The notes: generated from the sequence alone by a model not told the origin. A DNA stretch of 64,000 bases from Monomorium pharaonis (GCF_013373865.1 NC_050467.1:6138001-6202000); one strand, 5' to 3'; counted from the stretch's first letter, positions 48,672-61,895 are shown. Program-made: numbers and translations.

Positions 48672-51600
48672 TCACCAGGAGGAAATCCATTTGCCAATTA
48701 TGCTACGAATTCTCGCTCTGGCTTTTTTCAAGTCGTCCGGATCGGTGTCTACGTCACTTAACATGTCACGGCAGTGCGACGATCCTTTAAAATAATACAT
48801 AATCATGTTATCTTCTCACGCTAAAAGAAAACACTTCTAATGTGCTTTTCATTATGATGCTTGGTTACCATTAATAAAAATAGCGGGTGAAAAATCGTTT
48901 AAATCCTGTAGGACTGATAACGAGTGCCATGGATCAATATCGCCATTCGTGAAAATGACATTTCGTAAATCGGGTAAGTTTCCACCGTACATTATATTCG
49001 TTCTTCTCACCCGTGAATCCAATTTCTCTCCATCGTAACTGAAAGCGGAGCTTGTTAGTATCATCGATTCTCGCAAATAAAATTAATTTAGTGCTAATTT
49101 TGAAATAAATTTGATAAATAATTTGACACGATCAGGACTATTGAGAGACGTTTGACAGAAAATGTTAGATCGTTACTTTTATAGATTTTAATTAAGAACG
49201 GTATTATTTTTAATTAAATTATAATTAAAAATTGGACATTGAAAAGGATGTCAAAGAAATATCTTGGTGCACATACCAAACATATTTGTATAAATTATGA
49301 ATATGAAAATAAATAATGTTCAAGCAAGATGTTGATTGATAATTTTTAAAATACTTACTCATCGCCAAACAAATCGAGACACAAGTTGATGTAGTAATCT
49401 AACGGAAAGAGCGTCCCAAATATTGATTTATCTGAGTTCGTCGTCTGGTAGTAACCGTATTCCATACAGGTCTGATAATTCCATTGTCTCACTGTGTAAT
49501 GAATATTATTTCTTGTTGCACATATCATATGCTATTTAAATTATTGTATTAACTATCCCAACTCACTGATACTTGTAGCTGCCGTTGACTCCCATGAAGT
49601 CTCTCGATATGTTTTCACAAAATTATTATATGTTAAATTTCTGCAATTGCCTTCATTGGAAAAAACGAGCGCCAGTCTCTGTAAAGGACTGCCTAAATGC
49701 TCCGCCGTCATTTTGTCACACAACGCCGCGATATTTGTTTGATTACCTTCGATTTTGTCATATTGAACGACTCCGGCGAACACCTAAGAGAGGTTTGAAT
49801 AAAAATAAATAGTAAAACAGTTGAAGTAATGCCATCAAACTACATACCTCTGCCAGCATGTTCATCAAGAATCCAAGATCATTAGGAGAATTTATGTCAG
49901 GAATATCGCACAAGCTAAATTCGATAATAAACAAATTAGTAATATAATAAAAAAATTGTTGTTTTAAATTATTATAAATTATTTTATCTACACATCTTTT
50001 CTCTTTACTTTATTACATTAATTCTATTACATTAAAATATTTAATAAATTATATGTAGATTCCAAGCCATGTGGTGTCAAATTTACTTGAAGAGAATTTG
50101 AATCCAAACTGAGCCAGCTAGAGTGGCCAATGATTCCTCTACAGATACGAATGCATTTTTGACACTTTCAACGCATTCTTTACTATGTCTGTTAAGAGAC
50201 TTTGTCACGACCTCGTAGTATTCTATAAAATTAAATATTCTTAGCAAATATTTTTAAAAAATATCTATTGATAACACAATTAATTTACCGTAGAAATCGG
50301 CCTTCGCCAAAACTGGAGCGCTGCTAGCTAAAGCACCCTGCAAAAAATATTTTTCTTATTTCTGAAGATAAATATGTGTAAAATTTAATCTCAGCAATGT
50401 TTATGCAGTGTTTGGCAATAGGTATAGAAAAATTAAAAAAAAAATTTTAGATGCCAAAATAAAATAAAAATCAAGAATAAATTGTGATTAAGGTATTGTT
50501 TTTTAATTATCAACGTTTAAATATTTACCTAAGAAATACCTGAAGCACGTAAATATATTATATTAGACATTATAGTTAAAAAACAAAATCTCCAATAAAA
50601 TTTTATGATTCTTGATTTTGTAATTTTAGATTTAAATAAGCACATTAATATTTAAACTTTTATAATTAAAAAATTAAGTCTTAATTATAATTTTTTGTTA
50701 TTTTTTATTTTTATCTCATTATTTTTATTTAAAACTTCCTACATTTTTGCCCACCTGTTGCTAAACATCCTGTATACGCACTTATATACATAATATAATA
50801 TATATATATATATATATATATGAAAAATTTATAAGTATATATGTAATATGAACTTTATATTTTTAGTGTTAATATTATTAATGCATTCTTAATACCGCAT
50901 TAATATTTAAAATTAATACTTAATAAAATGCTAAGTCAGTAAATTTTATTACGCGTTTGTAAATTATAATTAAAATTTTTATAAAAATAAATATATTCTA
51001 TAGTAAAAATATTATTACAAATATTAATAGATTTATTCGATGTTTTTATTAAAAATTTGTTAGTTTGGAATTTTAAGTTTTAATAATAATTATTATATTT
51101 TTAATTAATAATTAAAAAATATATTTTAAAATATAATATTTTGCTTTATAAAAAAGTAATGAAAAAGTAACAAATCTTTACTTTCTAAGTGTTACTTTTT
51201 CAAAGTAACGTTTCTGATATAAAATAGTGCGAATAATACTTGAATGAGGTGAGGATATTTAAGGCGTGCCCACGCTGCCATGTTTCCAGCGTAAGATCCA
51301 CCGACTACTATTACTATACTTTTTTCCAAATCCTTTTCCTTCTTCTTCGTTTCGATGAAATAAGCGAGATCGGCGAGCGCTTGATCAACATTCAAGTACT
51401 GCAAGTTCTCTGTGCTAATGTCTCTAAATTCGAATCGTGTAACATTGATTTAAAAGATCTGAGATATCTTGAAATTTCGAAGAAGTTGTCGATTACGTAC
51501 TTCGTTGGCTTACTCTCTCCGTAAAATCGATGTTCGGTGTAATACATCAAGCCACCGTATTTCATGCCAATTTCATACATCAATCCACCTTGCAAATACC

Positions 51601-51964
51601 CGTCTGTTATCGCCCATTCTCCGCCGATCATGATCAGAATTGGCCCATCTTTTTTCAAAAACGCGGAATTCTCTTTGTAGCGCTGTAGAACAATCGACAG
51701 GTATTAACATTCATAAAAAAGTACTCATTTTAAGTGAAGCAAGACGATTGTAACGATAATAATTACCATTGACCATGTGCGATTGTCGCGATGATTGAAA
51801 TGATCGAGAGGTTGAGTGATCCAACCCTCCACTATATCTTTGCCTGCATCTTGTGAAAACGGCACTGGCTCCTCTAAACCATGAAAAGTAAATCCGCGAA
51901 AACCCACCCCATTGACGAGAGGCTGAATCGAGCACAGAACGAATAAAACGTTTAATACAATCAT
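48672..51964 (-). CDS. S28 serine carboxypeptidase-like protein B (K12H4.7/PRSS16 type)
   Basis: Ten exons give 486 residues: 51767-51964, 51501-51682, 51240-51423, 50289-50337, 50087-50222, 49848-49914, 49567-49783, 49359-49491, 48869-49050, 48672-48784. Intron positions and phases equal those of gene A, so the two arose by tandem duplication. A signal peptide (MIVLNVLFVLCSIQ) is followed by a 9-residue longer linker than in A, then GWITQPLDHFN, IMIGGEW, EHRFYGES, Ser170 in the standard VGGSYAGN, Asp428 in NGDIDPW and His453 in SSHCRD. All catalytic residues are present. It is expected to be a secreted or lysosomal prolyl-type peptidase. The protein ends at residue 486 while A carries a different, longer last segment after IRSIIDNW. 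Confidence 0.94.
50338..51239. other. Intron 3 of S28 gene B
   Basis: About 0.9 kb of very AT-rich intron with a (TA)n run at 50793-50821. No MITE counterpart of 45482-45700 is seen. Confidence 0.6.
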
Positions 51965-52966
51965 AATCCGTTTCTCTTTACAATTGTCTAATAGAAAGAT
52001 GTTTTATTTATCTTTCAAACCGCGCTAGATACGCGCTAAAATGCGACTGATTAATGCCTGCCACTTCCTTCAATTATGACCAGCGATACAAATCGATACA
52101 ATATCTCTCATCAACAACCGATAATGCCAACTCTTAAAACAAACGGACAACAATACTTTGATTAAATAATCGCGAAAGAAAATAATCTAATGATTAAGGA
52201 ATGTCTGTCAATTAAGTCCGTCTGATTGCTCGACAAATACGGATATATCTTTATCGCGCGATAAAAGGAGTCTAAATGCACGATTTACGTAACATATATT
52301 TCAGATGAAAATATTTCATATCTACAATATCTTATCCCTTCCTAAAAAAAGCGTGTTACCTGAGTGAATTTCGTTCGTATACAGTCACGCGACAGTTTTT
52401 TAAAAATGTTAAGACTGTCGTTATAGAAGTGTGAAAGATTCCTCTTGGTAAAGGAGAAATGGAAAAAGAAAAGAGAAACGAAAGAGAGAACCGATTAAAG
52501 AAGAAAACAGGAAAAAATTAGGTAAAGTAAGAGAGAGAGAGATAGAGAGAAAGAGATAAAGAAGTGCGTGCATTTGTGCATGCATTAAAGATTGGCCGGT
52601 TGGCGCGGGAAAAAGAAGGGGAAAGAAAAATTCCAAGATAGTGGGGAGTATCGGAGCAATCAGAACAATTCGACAGTTCCGATGACGCATCTTGTCCCTG
52701 GAACTGGATGCATGAGAAGTCGCGCGCATTTCGCGCCGCTCGATCGACTCATTAATTCCTCACCCGTCGTTGCTTCACGTCGCGTTGAAAATCGGGAAGA
52801 ATTTGTGCGCGGTGCACGAGCGTTAGCGGATTTTAATTGAGTTAATTTGCTCGCCGACTGGCCGCTCCGACGTCACGTGGAATCGAACACGTGCGGCCTT
52901 TGTCGTCATCGCCGTCGTCGTTCGCAAATCCTCGAGCTAAGATCGCTTAAGAAGTCATCCAACACC
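51965..52966. promoter_or_regulatory. Divergent promoter region between S28 gene B and the phosphatase-like gene
   Basis: The two genes diverge. 52045-52335 is the block shared with 47440-47770. 52430-52570 is a purine-rich GA stretch, and 52600-52960 is CG-rich and probably the promoter and 5' UTR of the phosphatase-like gene. An in-frame upstream ATG at 52847 would remove the signal peptide from the N terminus. Confidence 0.45.
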
Positions 52967-53631
52967 ATGGACACCTTCCTCGGAGCATTCTTTGTCACGA
53001 GCGTCCTCGCCGCTGGCAGCTGCTCTGACCTGAACCTGGACCTAGGCACTGTCGTCTTCGCGAACCTTGTAAGCATTGGCGTTTCGTTCTTCTTATCACC
53101 TTAGCAAGTTCAATGATACTTTCTCGCTTTCAGCGTTATTCAGGATCAACGACATAGACGTAGCGAGTATCTGATCCTTTTGTGTATGTGTGTGGGTGTG
53201 GATGTGTGTGGATGAGTGTTGGTGTGAGTGTCAGCAGAGATAATCTACGGTTCGTCACTTCTGCGGTAGTTAACGACTCCAAACCCTCTCTGCTCTGTGT
53301 GTTTGTGTGTATGTGTGTGTGCATGCGTGCGTGCATTTATAACATATTATGTGTATATGTATTAATTATTGGGTTTTATTGATTAATAATCTCAACATTC
53401 CGAGGATCATCTGGAGGTTTTTGATCTGCGGCATTCAGTGTGATGTTAAGCAATGATGTATCAGGATTTTTGATGTTTCCTTCATCATTACACTGAATGC
53501 CGTAAATCGAGAACCTCCAGATGATCCTCGGAATGTTGAGATTATTAATCAATAGATGTCATAAAAACTTAATAATTAATACATATACGCATAATATGTT
53601 ATAAATATTATGTATGCATCCACACACATTT

Positions 53632-53719
<88 letters not shown>

Positions 53720-56523
53720 CAGAGAGGATTTGGAGTCGTTAACTATCGCAGAAATGACGAACCGTGGATTATCTCTGCTGACACTCACACCAACACTCAT
53801 CCACTCACGCACGCACGCACGCACACAGAGCAGAGACGGTTTGGAGTCGTTGCGGAACTACCGCGGAAAGTGACGAACCGTAAAGTCCTTATCTCTGCTG
53901 ACACCCACACCAACATCCATTCACACACATCCACACTCGCACACATACACAAAGGAATCAGATACTCGCTACGTCTACGTCGTTGATCCTGGATAACGCT
54001 GAAAGCAAGAAGGTATCACACTATTATCGAACTTTGAGCCTTTCCAGAACAAAAACGGCTAGTAGGATTGACTTATTACGACAATGGTAATTTTTGGTCA
54101 GCATTACTTGAAGTACAAAAGTTTCACCCAATTTTACTGAAACCCATTTTCCATACGTTTTTTGCGGGGTCCTTCATTGTGAAAATATAATGCTTGTTTC
54201 TTCTGTTTACAGCTGTACAGAAATGGGGACAGGACTCCCATTGCGCCTTACAAAAACGATCCTTATAACAACGAGTTGTTCTGGCCGATTCCATATGGAG
54301 AACTGACGAACGTAAGAAAAATAAAACGTAAAAAAGATGATTATAAAAACGTAGACAGAAACGGCTCACAATTGCTTGCAGCGAGGCACGTGCGAGGCGA
54401 GTCCTCCAAACATTACATTTTTCCTGATTGCTTTATTTAATTATTTTATCATAAATGTTTCTGTGTGAAACACGATACTGCAAAGTTTATTCTGGCACAG
54501 TCCTCGAGTAACTGAAGATGAGGGAAATTGATTGTATAACAAGTGGAGCTTTAAATGGATTAGACATAACAAATATATAAGAAATTTTATTTAAAATATT
54601 AGCTTACATAGAATGTTAGATTTTAAGAATTATTTTTTTTTTGCCATCAACGTAGATTGGGAAGCTAGAACATCTACAGCTTGGACGCTGGCTGAGGAAA
54701 CGGTATTTCAATTTTTTAAGCGACGTCTACTCGCCGTACGAGATCTACGTCCAAAGTACCGATGTAGATCGTACCCTGATGTCGGCCGAGTCAAATCTCG
54801 CTGGGCTCTATCCGCTAGTAGAAAACCAAGTGTGGGACGACGAGATCCGGTGGACGCTAATCCCCGTGCACACCATTCCGGCGAAACAGGACTATGTGTT
54901 ACAGGCGAGCCAGTACTGCCCGCGATACCAATACGAGCTTGAAAACCTCCTAAGGTTGCCGGAAATCGAACGCATCAAGGAAGAGAACGCGGATCTGTTC
55001 ACCTACTTGACTGAGCACTCCGGGGACAAAATAAATTCGTTTAAAATGCTCAAGCATCTATACGATGTTTTATATATCGAGGTAAGTACGCCAAGACAAT
55101 TCTATACTATCAGTTGTGTGTACTTTTGCATATCGTAACTTCATCGTTAGGCCGAGTAAGCATGTACTAAAGCTCGCTCTGTTTTACTGTTACTGGTTTA
55201 CAGTCATTGTACAACAAAACTCTACCGCAGTGGACAAAATCGGTGTTTCCAGAGAAAATGAAATCTCTCGCTGCATTTAGTTTCATGACAGAGGCCTACA
55301 ACACGATACTTCGAAGGTTAAAAACAGGTAATCAGTTATATCATTTACTGATAATTTATTAATAATTTATTTATATTTATATTTTTGATATATTTTAATA
55401 ATTAGTATTTATACTAGACAATAATTAATTTTAATATTTTTATAAATTTATATATTAATTTTTATACTATTTATATATTTTAACATATATTTATTAACAT
55501 TTTTCACTCGCTTTCAAAGATGTTTGTTAATTTCTCTTAATTATAGTTTAAAAACTTTTATTATTAGGTCCACTACTTGGAGAAATGATAGATCACATGA
55601 GTAAGAAAATGCAACACATCTTACAACCTGACAGAAAGATATGGATGTATAGTGCTCATGGTGAAACCATCGCGAATTTGCTTATGACTTTGAACATATT
55701 TGAGCCTCACTGTCCACCTTACGCTGCTATAGTTCTCATAGAATTAAGAACAAACTCGAAAAACCAGTATTTTGTAACAGTAAGAATTTTTTTAATATGT
55801 GGAATACTGGATTCAATTTATAATTATTTTACGTACCTTTTCTTTGTGTCTACAGGTTTCTTATAAAAATACCACTGAAGAACCGATAATCTTAACGTTA
55901 CCAGGTTGCACTACGTTATGTCCTTTAAATGAATTTATTAATTTAACGAAAAATGTTGTACCTGAAGATTGGGAGAAAGAATGTTGGAATGTTTTAATGA
56001 ATGACATAAGTTCAAAAAGTGACATAAGTTTCAGCGATGTAATCGGTAATTATCCGGTTTAATACATATCGCATTAAATATTTAATGTTTCTATATTGGG
56101 CAATATTTATAATGTCATTTACTGATATGTTTTTTAAGTTATAATTCTTTTTAAGTTGTTTATCTCAAATTTTAATTAAACTTCTTATTTGTTTCAGCCA
56201 CTTTGACATCGTCCATATTATTTTTATTCGATTTATTGGTTTCATTATTATATATTATCATCAAACCAATATTATATATTATCCAACTAATATTATATAT
56301 TATCAGACTAATATTATCCATACTAGGTTTATTATTATACATTATTATTCAACTAATATTATATATTATCCAACTAATATTATATATTATCGAACTAATA
56401 TTTTCCATATTAGGTTTATTGGCTCTAACAATCGGCTTTATGTACTGGTATAAAAGAAGAGAACACAGACGTGTGCATGAGATACGTACGTATCAGATAC
56501 GTACGTATCAGGTATATATGTAA
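52967..56523 (+). CDS. Histidine-acid-phosphatase-like protein lacking catalytic residues, with hydrophobic tail
   Basis: Seven exons give 492 residues: 52967-53068, 54213-54311, 54656-55081, 55204-55327, 55568-55779, 55856-56045, 56198-56523; phases close. The ATG in ACACCATGG gives a signal peptide. The fold matches insect venom and lysosomal acid phosphatases: YKNDPY, STDVDRTLMSAESNL with conserved Arg106, and CPRYQYELE. However the RHGxRxP motif reads RNGDRTP, so the phospho-accepting His is Asn38, and the HD motif reads HGE (281-283), so the proton-donor Asp is Gly282. A normal enzyme is therefore unlikely. Exon 7 (residues 385-492) is a run of LILYII-type repeats replacing the usual single membrane anchor, ending in a basic tail with a doubled IRTYQ. 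Retaining intron 6 would end the protein four codons after exon 6. Confidence 0.88.
53114..54018. repeat. 0.9-kb inverted repeat in intron 1 of the phosphatase-like gene
   Basis: The left arm (53114-53445) and right arm (53483-54018) are inverted copies. Outer ends share GCTTTCAGCGTTAT...CAGGATCAACGAC and inner ends share GCATTCAGTG. The right arm is longer because it contains a CA microsatellite and a tandem duplication of about 110 bp (53714-53823 and 53822-53930). Pre-mRNA could fold into a hairpin of over 300 bp. Confidence 0.92.
53635..53716. repeat. (CA)n microsatellite of about 41 units
   Basis: Long and pure, inside the right arm of the inverted repeat; the left arm has only a short imperfect GT run at the mirrored place. 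Likely highly polymorphic. Confidence 0.95.
56215..56430 (+). repeat. Coding repeats in the phosphatase tail
   Basis: A word close to ATATTATATATTATCCAACT recurs about every 24 bases, at least six times, with variants coding LILYIIQ, LILYIIR, LILYIIE and LILSILG. It makes a stretch of some 70 hydrophobic residues, enough for about three membrane passes. Confidence 0.85.
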
Positions 56524-59032
56524 AAGAGAAAAAAAAAGCTTTAAGCCTATTACACGAGAAAGAAGAAAAAAGATATGGAAGAATATTAAAAAAACATTGA
56601 TTAATCATTGACTATGGATACTCGTGATAAAATTGACCATAGCGTATTTTTACATTTGAAACAAAATGTTCGATATATGTATACACACAACTGTTAAATT
56701 ATTTAATAATCTTTATTTGTATATTTTATTTTATAAGTTTATTTTATCTCTTTATAGCTCTTTTATAAAATGATGAATGAAATAATCATAAGTCTTCTTT
56801 CACTATCGCAAGGATACTTTTTGTTTTTTAAATAGAAGCTATGTTTTCTTGCCAGTCATCATATATTATCTAATGTAATTATAACTTGATAATTTAATTG
56901 TATAGTCTACATTATATATTATAATTAAACTGATATATAATTAAAATGACTATAATTAAAATAATTTAATTATATCATATGATCTATTGTTATTTATATT
57001 ATAAAAATATTTTGATTTTTATGAACTCATTTTCAACGATATATTTTCATCTATGTAAGATTTACAACATTCCTTTGAAAATTTGTTTGGTTATTTTTAT
57101 ATAATAATAACTTAAAATTGAGCAAGATCAAAGTTGCCGATTATTGAGATAATAGCATTAATATTTTAAAAAACAATAAATTTGAATAAATATTAAAATT
57201 TTATAGGAAATTATTTTATTTTATGACTAACAAGAGAAAGAGACAAATATTCAATTTTTATAAAAGATGCGTATCTTTGTAATAACGCCTTATATCAAAC
57301 TTGAAAATAGATATTTTGTACAATTAATATGTTTGATCCATTGCATACTGTAGAATGTGCAATGAACAAATTTTGCAACAAAATTTTCTGAGAGAAAAAA
57401 AGACTTCCACTTCATAAAATAGCTACGCAACTTAAACTGCCGTTATGATTAATTGTTTGATACATGTAATATTGCGATATCTAGTCATGATGTATCGAGC
57501 TTGGATCTTTCGTGAGCTTCTTTGTACAAGGTGACAGTGACATATAAAAAAACAAACCAATTAATACAGAACACTGCCCGTAAATAAATTTTATTTACAA
57601 AAATTCAGTCATGTGTCAAACATCAGGCGCGATAGTGACGATTATTCAAATTATAATGCAGTATATTAGTAAAAATACTTCTTTTTATAATTATAATTTT
57701 TATATACAATGTTAATTGGAATTTTGTGAATGTGCATCTGTACACCGAGCAAGCAACAAGTTAAAATGTGTGAAACATGTGTGAACAATAGGATATGATA
57801 TGTAACTGACGAACATACTTTTATCAGTTGCTGTTGCAAAAATATTGTGGATATATTTTACTTATTTTATATACAGATCAATAAAAATAAATTTACTCGA
57901 AATAGTGTTTACATTATTTTTGAAATTATGTAAAATTACACTATTTACATGATTTACAAAAAATCTATGTACAAAAATAGTCAACATTTAAAAAAATACC
58001 GTTATAGAAAATACCTAAATGAAGATTGATTACCGAATGTAACAATGTCAATATACAATAGCTGTTATTTATTAGAATGTTAATTAACAGTGAACTTAAT
58101 TTAAATTATCCTGTCTTTATATGTATAAAAAGCATAAAAAAATTGTTCATAACTGCATCTTTGTCTTAAGACTTCTTTTTTTTCAAGTTTATCGATTCTT
58201 GCGCGCCAAATAAATTTTCTGACTTAAAACACAGTTAAGTTGAACAACAATAGTAATATCACGATAATATTGATAAGTTTAATGAACTTGAAAAAGAAGA
58301 AATATAAAATCAAGCAATATCAGCCATAAAATCCAGCTGTGACAAATAAAGTTTATCTTTAATTGGCTTTTTATATTTATTACTTAATTGTGTTTTTATA
58401 CGTTGGTCTATATGTATATTCTTTTATTATATGCAAGTTGTATTTAAAATATTCTCGATGTTAATGAATTTAATGATGAAATATCAATATGGCACATTAG
58501 AAACTAAAGATTACTTTTCATTCAACTATGTAATTGAAAACTTTCTGCAATATTGTACTTCAAATTAAAAAACATGCATTGATTAGGTATTAACAAAAAT
58601 AATTAATAAAAGTACAGATATTTCGAATAACAACACTAAGATAATGTACTTTATTTGTATAAATATCACATTCTTGCAGACATATGGAACTGAGTCAGTT
58701 TACTTAATACAATTGTACAAATACAATCACGCAATATTATTTTATTATTTAATTATTTAAAAAAATAGTTTGTCACTAAAATTGAAAGCATTAAATTAAA
58801 AAATTATCCTTTTATTTGTTTAATCGTCGTTACCGCATAAGTCGCTCAATAAAATTATCTCTTCGTTTTATATTACAAGTACATTAAGATCACTTGAACG
58901 CATCTTAACAGCCTGTATAAGCTTTGGATTTTATCTTCTTCGACTTCTTTAGATATTTATTTCTTTCGGATCTATGTTTCCTTAATTTCTTTCCCAATAT
59001 CTTCAAACATTTCTAATAATTTTTCGTGTGGC
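56524..59032. other. Intergenic region between two convergent genes
   Basis: About 2.5 kb of AT-rich sequence that holds the 3' UTRs of the phosphatase-like and ZRSR2-like genes. No frame, RNA gene or clear repeat is supported. Confidence 0.6.
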
Positions 59033-61895
59033 TCATCTTTCTTCTTCAGATTTCTTTTTACGCTTTTTAGAAGAACGACCATCGGATGCACCTTTTTTAT
59101 TTTGGTCTTCGTTGCGGGCTCTTTTACGATCCAAATGATGATGTTCCTTAGATAGTGTTTTGGTTCTTGGACTTTTTGATTTTGAATTCCTCCTCTGTCT
59201 TCGATCGCGTGACAATCTTTCCAACTGTTCCATTTTCGTAGAATGATGTTTCATCTCTGAATCTTTAATGTAACTCAATTCAATCTCGGGCGTCTCGGAC
59301 CATCTCCAGTTACGATCTTTTTCGCCATCATCTCGATCGGATTCTTCCCATTTAGATTTACTTCTAGTAAACAAATTTAAAAAAAAATTAAAAAATTAAA
59401 TTTTATTTAATTTATTTTTTAATTTGCTTTATTGTGCCATACACGTTTACATTATCTTTTGCGTAGTTATTATTTTGCATCACGTTAAATTAGAAAAACT
59501 CTATCAGCAAAACAATCTTATCTTTATGCTAAAGATCAAGTAATAAAGCAAAAATTTTTATCTGTATAATTTTGATATACAGAAAAAATAATACAAACCT
59601 GTGTTCGCTTCGTCTGCTGTTATTCGAATCTTTGTCCTTTGGGCGTTGGGGTTTTCTAATATCATACTTGTTGCGTGGATTTCTAAAGGTGTGAAGAAAA
59701 TTGCAGTACTTACTGCCCTTAGGACACTTGGTTATGCCGCAGATAGCACCACCCCAGGATGGCAGACTGACGAATTCACAGTGGAGTCGCTTACCGCCGT
59801 ACCAACGTCCCTTCAGATTCCTCCACGCCTTAGCCGCTTCTCTCTCCGTATAATACTCAATATACATATTACCGCGCAAATGAACTTCCATGTTGCAGCA
59901 ACATTTAACAACCTTAATCTTGCCGAACGACTCTAGTTCAGTTGTTACATCCTCGAAAAACTCGGAAAAGTGTTGCCACGTTTCTGAATTTTCGTACTCA
60001 AGTGCCACGTCAGTGTCATATTCTGCCGAGTTATGTTCAAGGGAAAAATGTGAATAAAATCCGGGTATCAAGATCACATTGCTGAGGATTACTTTACGAT
60101 GATTTTTGGAACACGCATTTCCAAACCTGAAAATATTAAAAATCAATTAAAATAAACATACGGGTTTTAAAAATAAAAATTAATGTTCAATTTTAACCGA
60201 GACTGAATATTCAGTTTAAGTAAAAATAGTTCTAAATTTTGAATAAACTATGCCAATCCTAAACCTCAATTTATTTCAATTTTATAATCTAATTCAATTT
60301 TAGTTTAACTTAATATAATTAATTTTAAGCAAAGTTTTTAATAACTTCAAACATTTTTAAAACCTTGTAAAAAATTATACGGTATTCTTCAATATAATAT
60401 ATAACATATCACTTTAATATAACATATTAAGAATTTATTAATAATACAAAACGGTTTCACATTGTTCATTCACTTGATATTTATCAAGACGTGTGTCTTG
60501 ATTTTGTTATAAATGATTAACAAACATATTGTTATCGTATATCATAAATATCTCTACTTGTACCAACCGGCAAGCACCCGTTTTCGTAAAAAATGGGCAG
60601 AGTTCCTTGGTAGACTGAGTTTCAATGATTTGACGCAAAGCTTCGGGTGTTTTCGCTCCGTTATCGATGTAATCGTTAATATCTTTCTCCAATTGTTCTT
60701 GCTTACGAAGTCGCTCCTCACGTTTTTTCTGTTCTTCCTCTTTTTTCTTCAATAATTCTATACGTATCGTTTCGAGTTCCTCGCGAACCTTCATCTCTTG
60801 CTCAAGCTTCTCCTGCTCCGCCTTCGCTTTTTGTTCTTGAAGAACTTGCCATTTTTCATGTGCTCTTCTCTGGATAATTAAAAGATAAGTAGCTAATTAT
60901 TCTAATTACGAACTTAATAATTTATTTCAAATTCGCATGCAAAAATTATTCTTATGATATCTATATAAATAATATTTTCTAAGTGTATAATTGTTCACAA
61001 AAGAGAAAAATAATTTAAAAAGCAAAATAATTTGGACATAATAAAATTAAATATATAACTGATATGCTTTTTCATATTTTTAATAAGATAAAAAAACAGA
61101 TTATTATGCTAAAAAACACTTAAACGTTGTTTTTCTTTTATCACCTGTCAACCAAGTTACAAATACAAATTATCTGATACTACATTTATTTTATAAATAT
61201 AAATTACCTTATATTAAATATATAGATAAAGTTAAGCTCGTTTAGGCGAAGAGAACAATTGCTAACTAGTTGATTAAGCTCGTTTATTTATCTTTTATTA
61301 TTTCAACATTTCAAAAAAATTAATGTTTTATTAATTCGACGTAATTTTACAATTCAAATAACAATCAAGCATAATCAATATTATATTGACAATTAATTAT
61401 TGGGCATTTATGTTATTGTATAAAAATATGCTATATTTTCTTTAAGCTAACGTTCTAAAATATGCAAATAAATATTTATTACATTTTCTAAGTAAACTTT
61501 ATTACAATATAATTTTTATTATCAAAATATTAGAGATTGAATCTAAATAAATTATGGAAGAGAATTAAAAACCAATTAAAAAATTTTCAAAATATGCAAA
61601 AAAAATGCGAAAAATTGTGAAATAATTATATATTTACTTCTTCTTCAAGCCAGAGTTTCTCTCGTTCCGCACGTTCCCTTTCTTCTTGTGCTTTTTCGTT
61701 CTTCTTTTGTTGCTCTTCCTCCGCGCTAAATTTTAAATATGCCATATTGCCTTTCAGTGCTGCCCTCAAACGTTGTTCATTGGCATCACGTTCTTGCGCG
61801 ATTGTCCGTCGTATACGCCTGCGACGTTCCCTCTTCGCAATGCGGCGCCACTCCTTATGACTGAGCTTTGTCGACTGTGGGCGACTTCCTTCCAT
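59033..61895 (-). CDS. ZRSR2: U2AF35-related splicing factor (ZRSR2/Urp)
   Basis: Four exons give 472 residues: 61638-61895, 60568-60869, 59599-60126, 59033-59363; phases close. The family's human member has a similar length. Residues 1-150 are a highly charged helix. The first CCCH zinc finger (CX8CX5CX3H) spans the exon 2-3 junction near residues 178-197. A U2AF-homology RRM follows (WQHFSEFFEDV, GNMYIEYYTEREAAKAW, WYGGKRLHCEFV). The second zinc finger reads CX4CX6CX3H, where relatives I know have about seven residues in the first gap. An Arg/Ser/Lys-rich tail ends the protein. ZRSR2 recognises 3' splice sites and is needed for U12-type (minor) introns. It acts in the nucleus. Its start lies 1.4 kb from the divergent DNAJC22 gene. 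Confidence 0.95.
60870..61637. other. Intron 1 of the ZRSR2 gene
   Basis: About 0.77 kb of AT-rich intron; no other feature seen. Confidence 0.7.

Noticed and set aside
52421..52729. 102-codon minus-strand frame rich in Leu/Ser/Phe
   Set aside because: Antisense of a purine-rich promoter stretch; low complexity.
53136..53873. His/Thr-rich and Cys/Val-rich frames
   Set aside because: Products of the CA and GT microsatellite inside the intronic inverted repeat.
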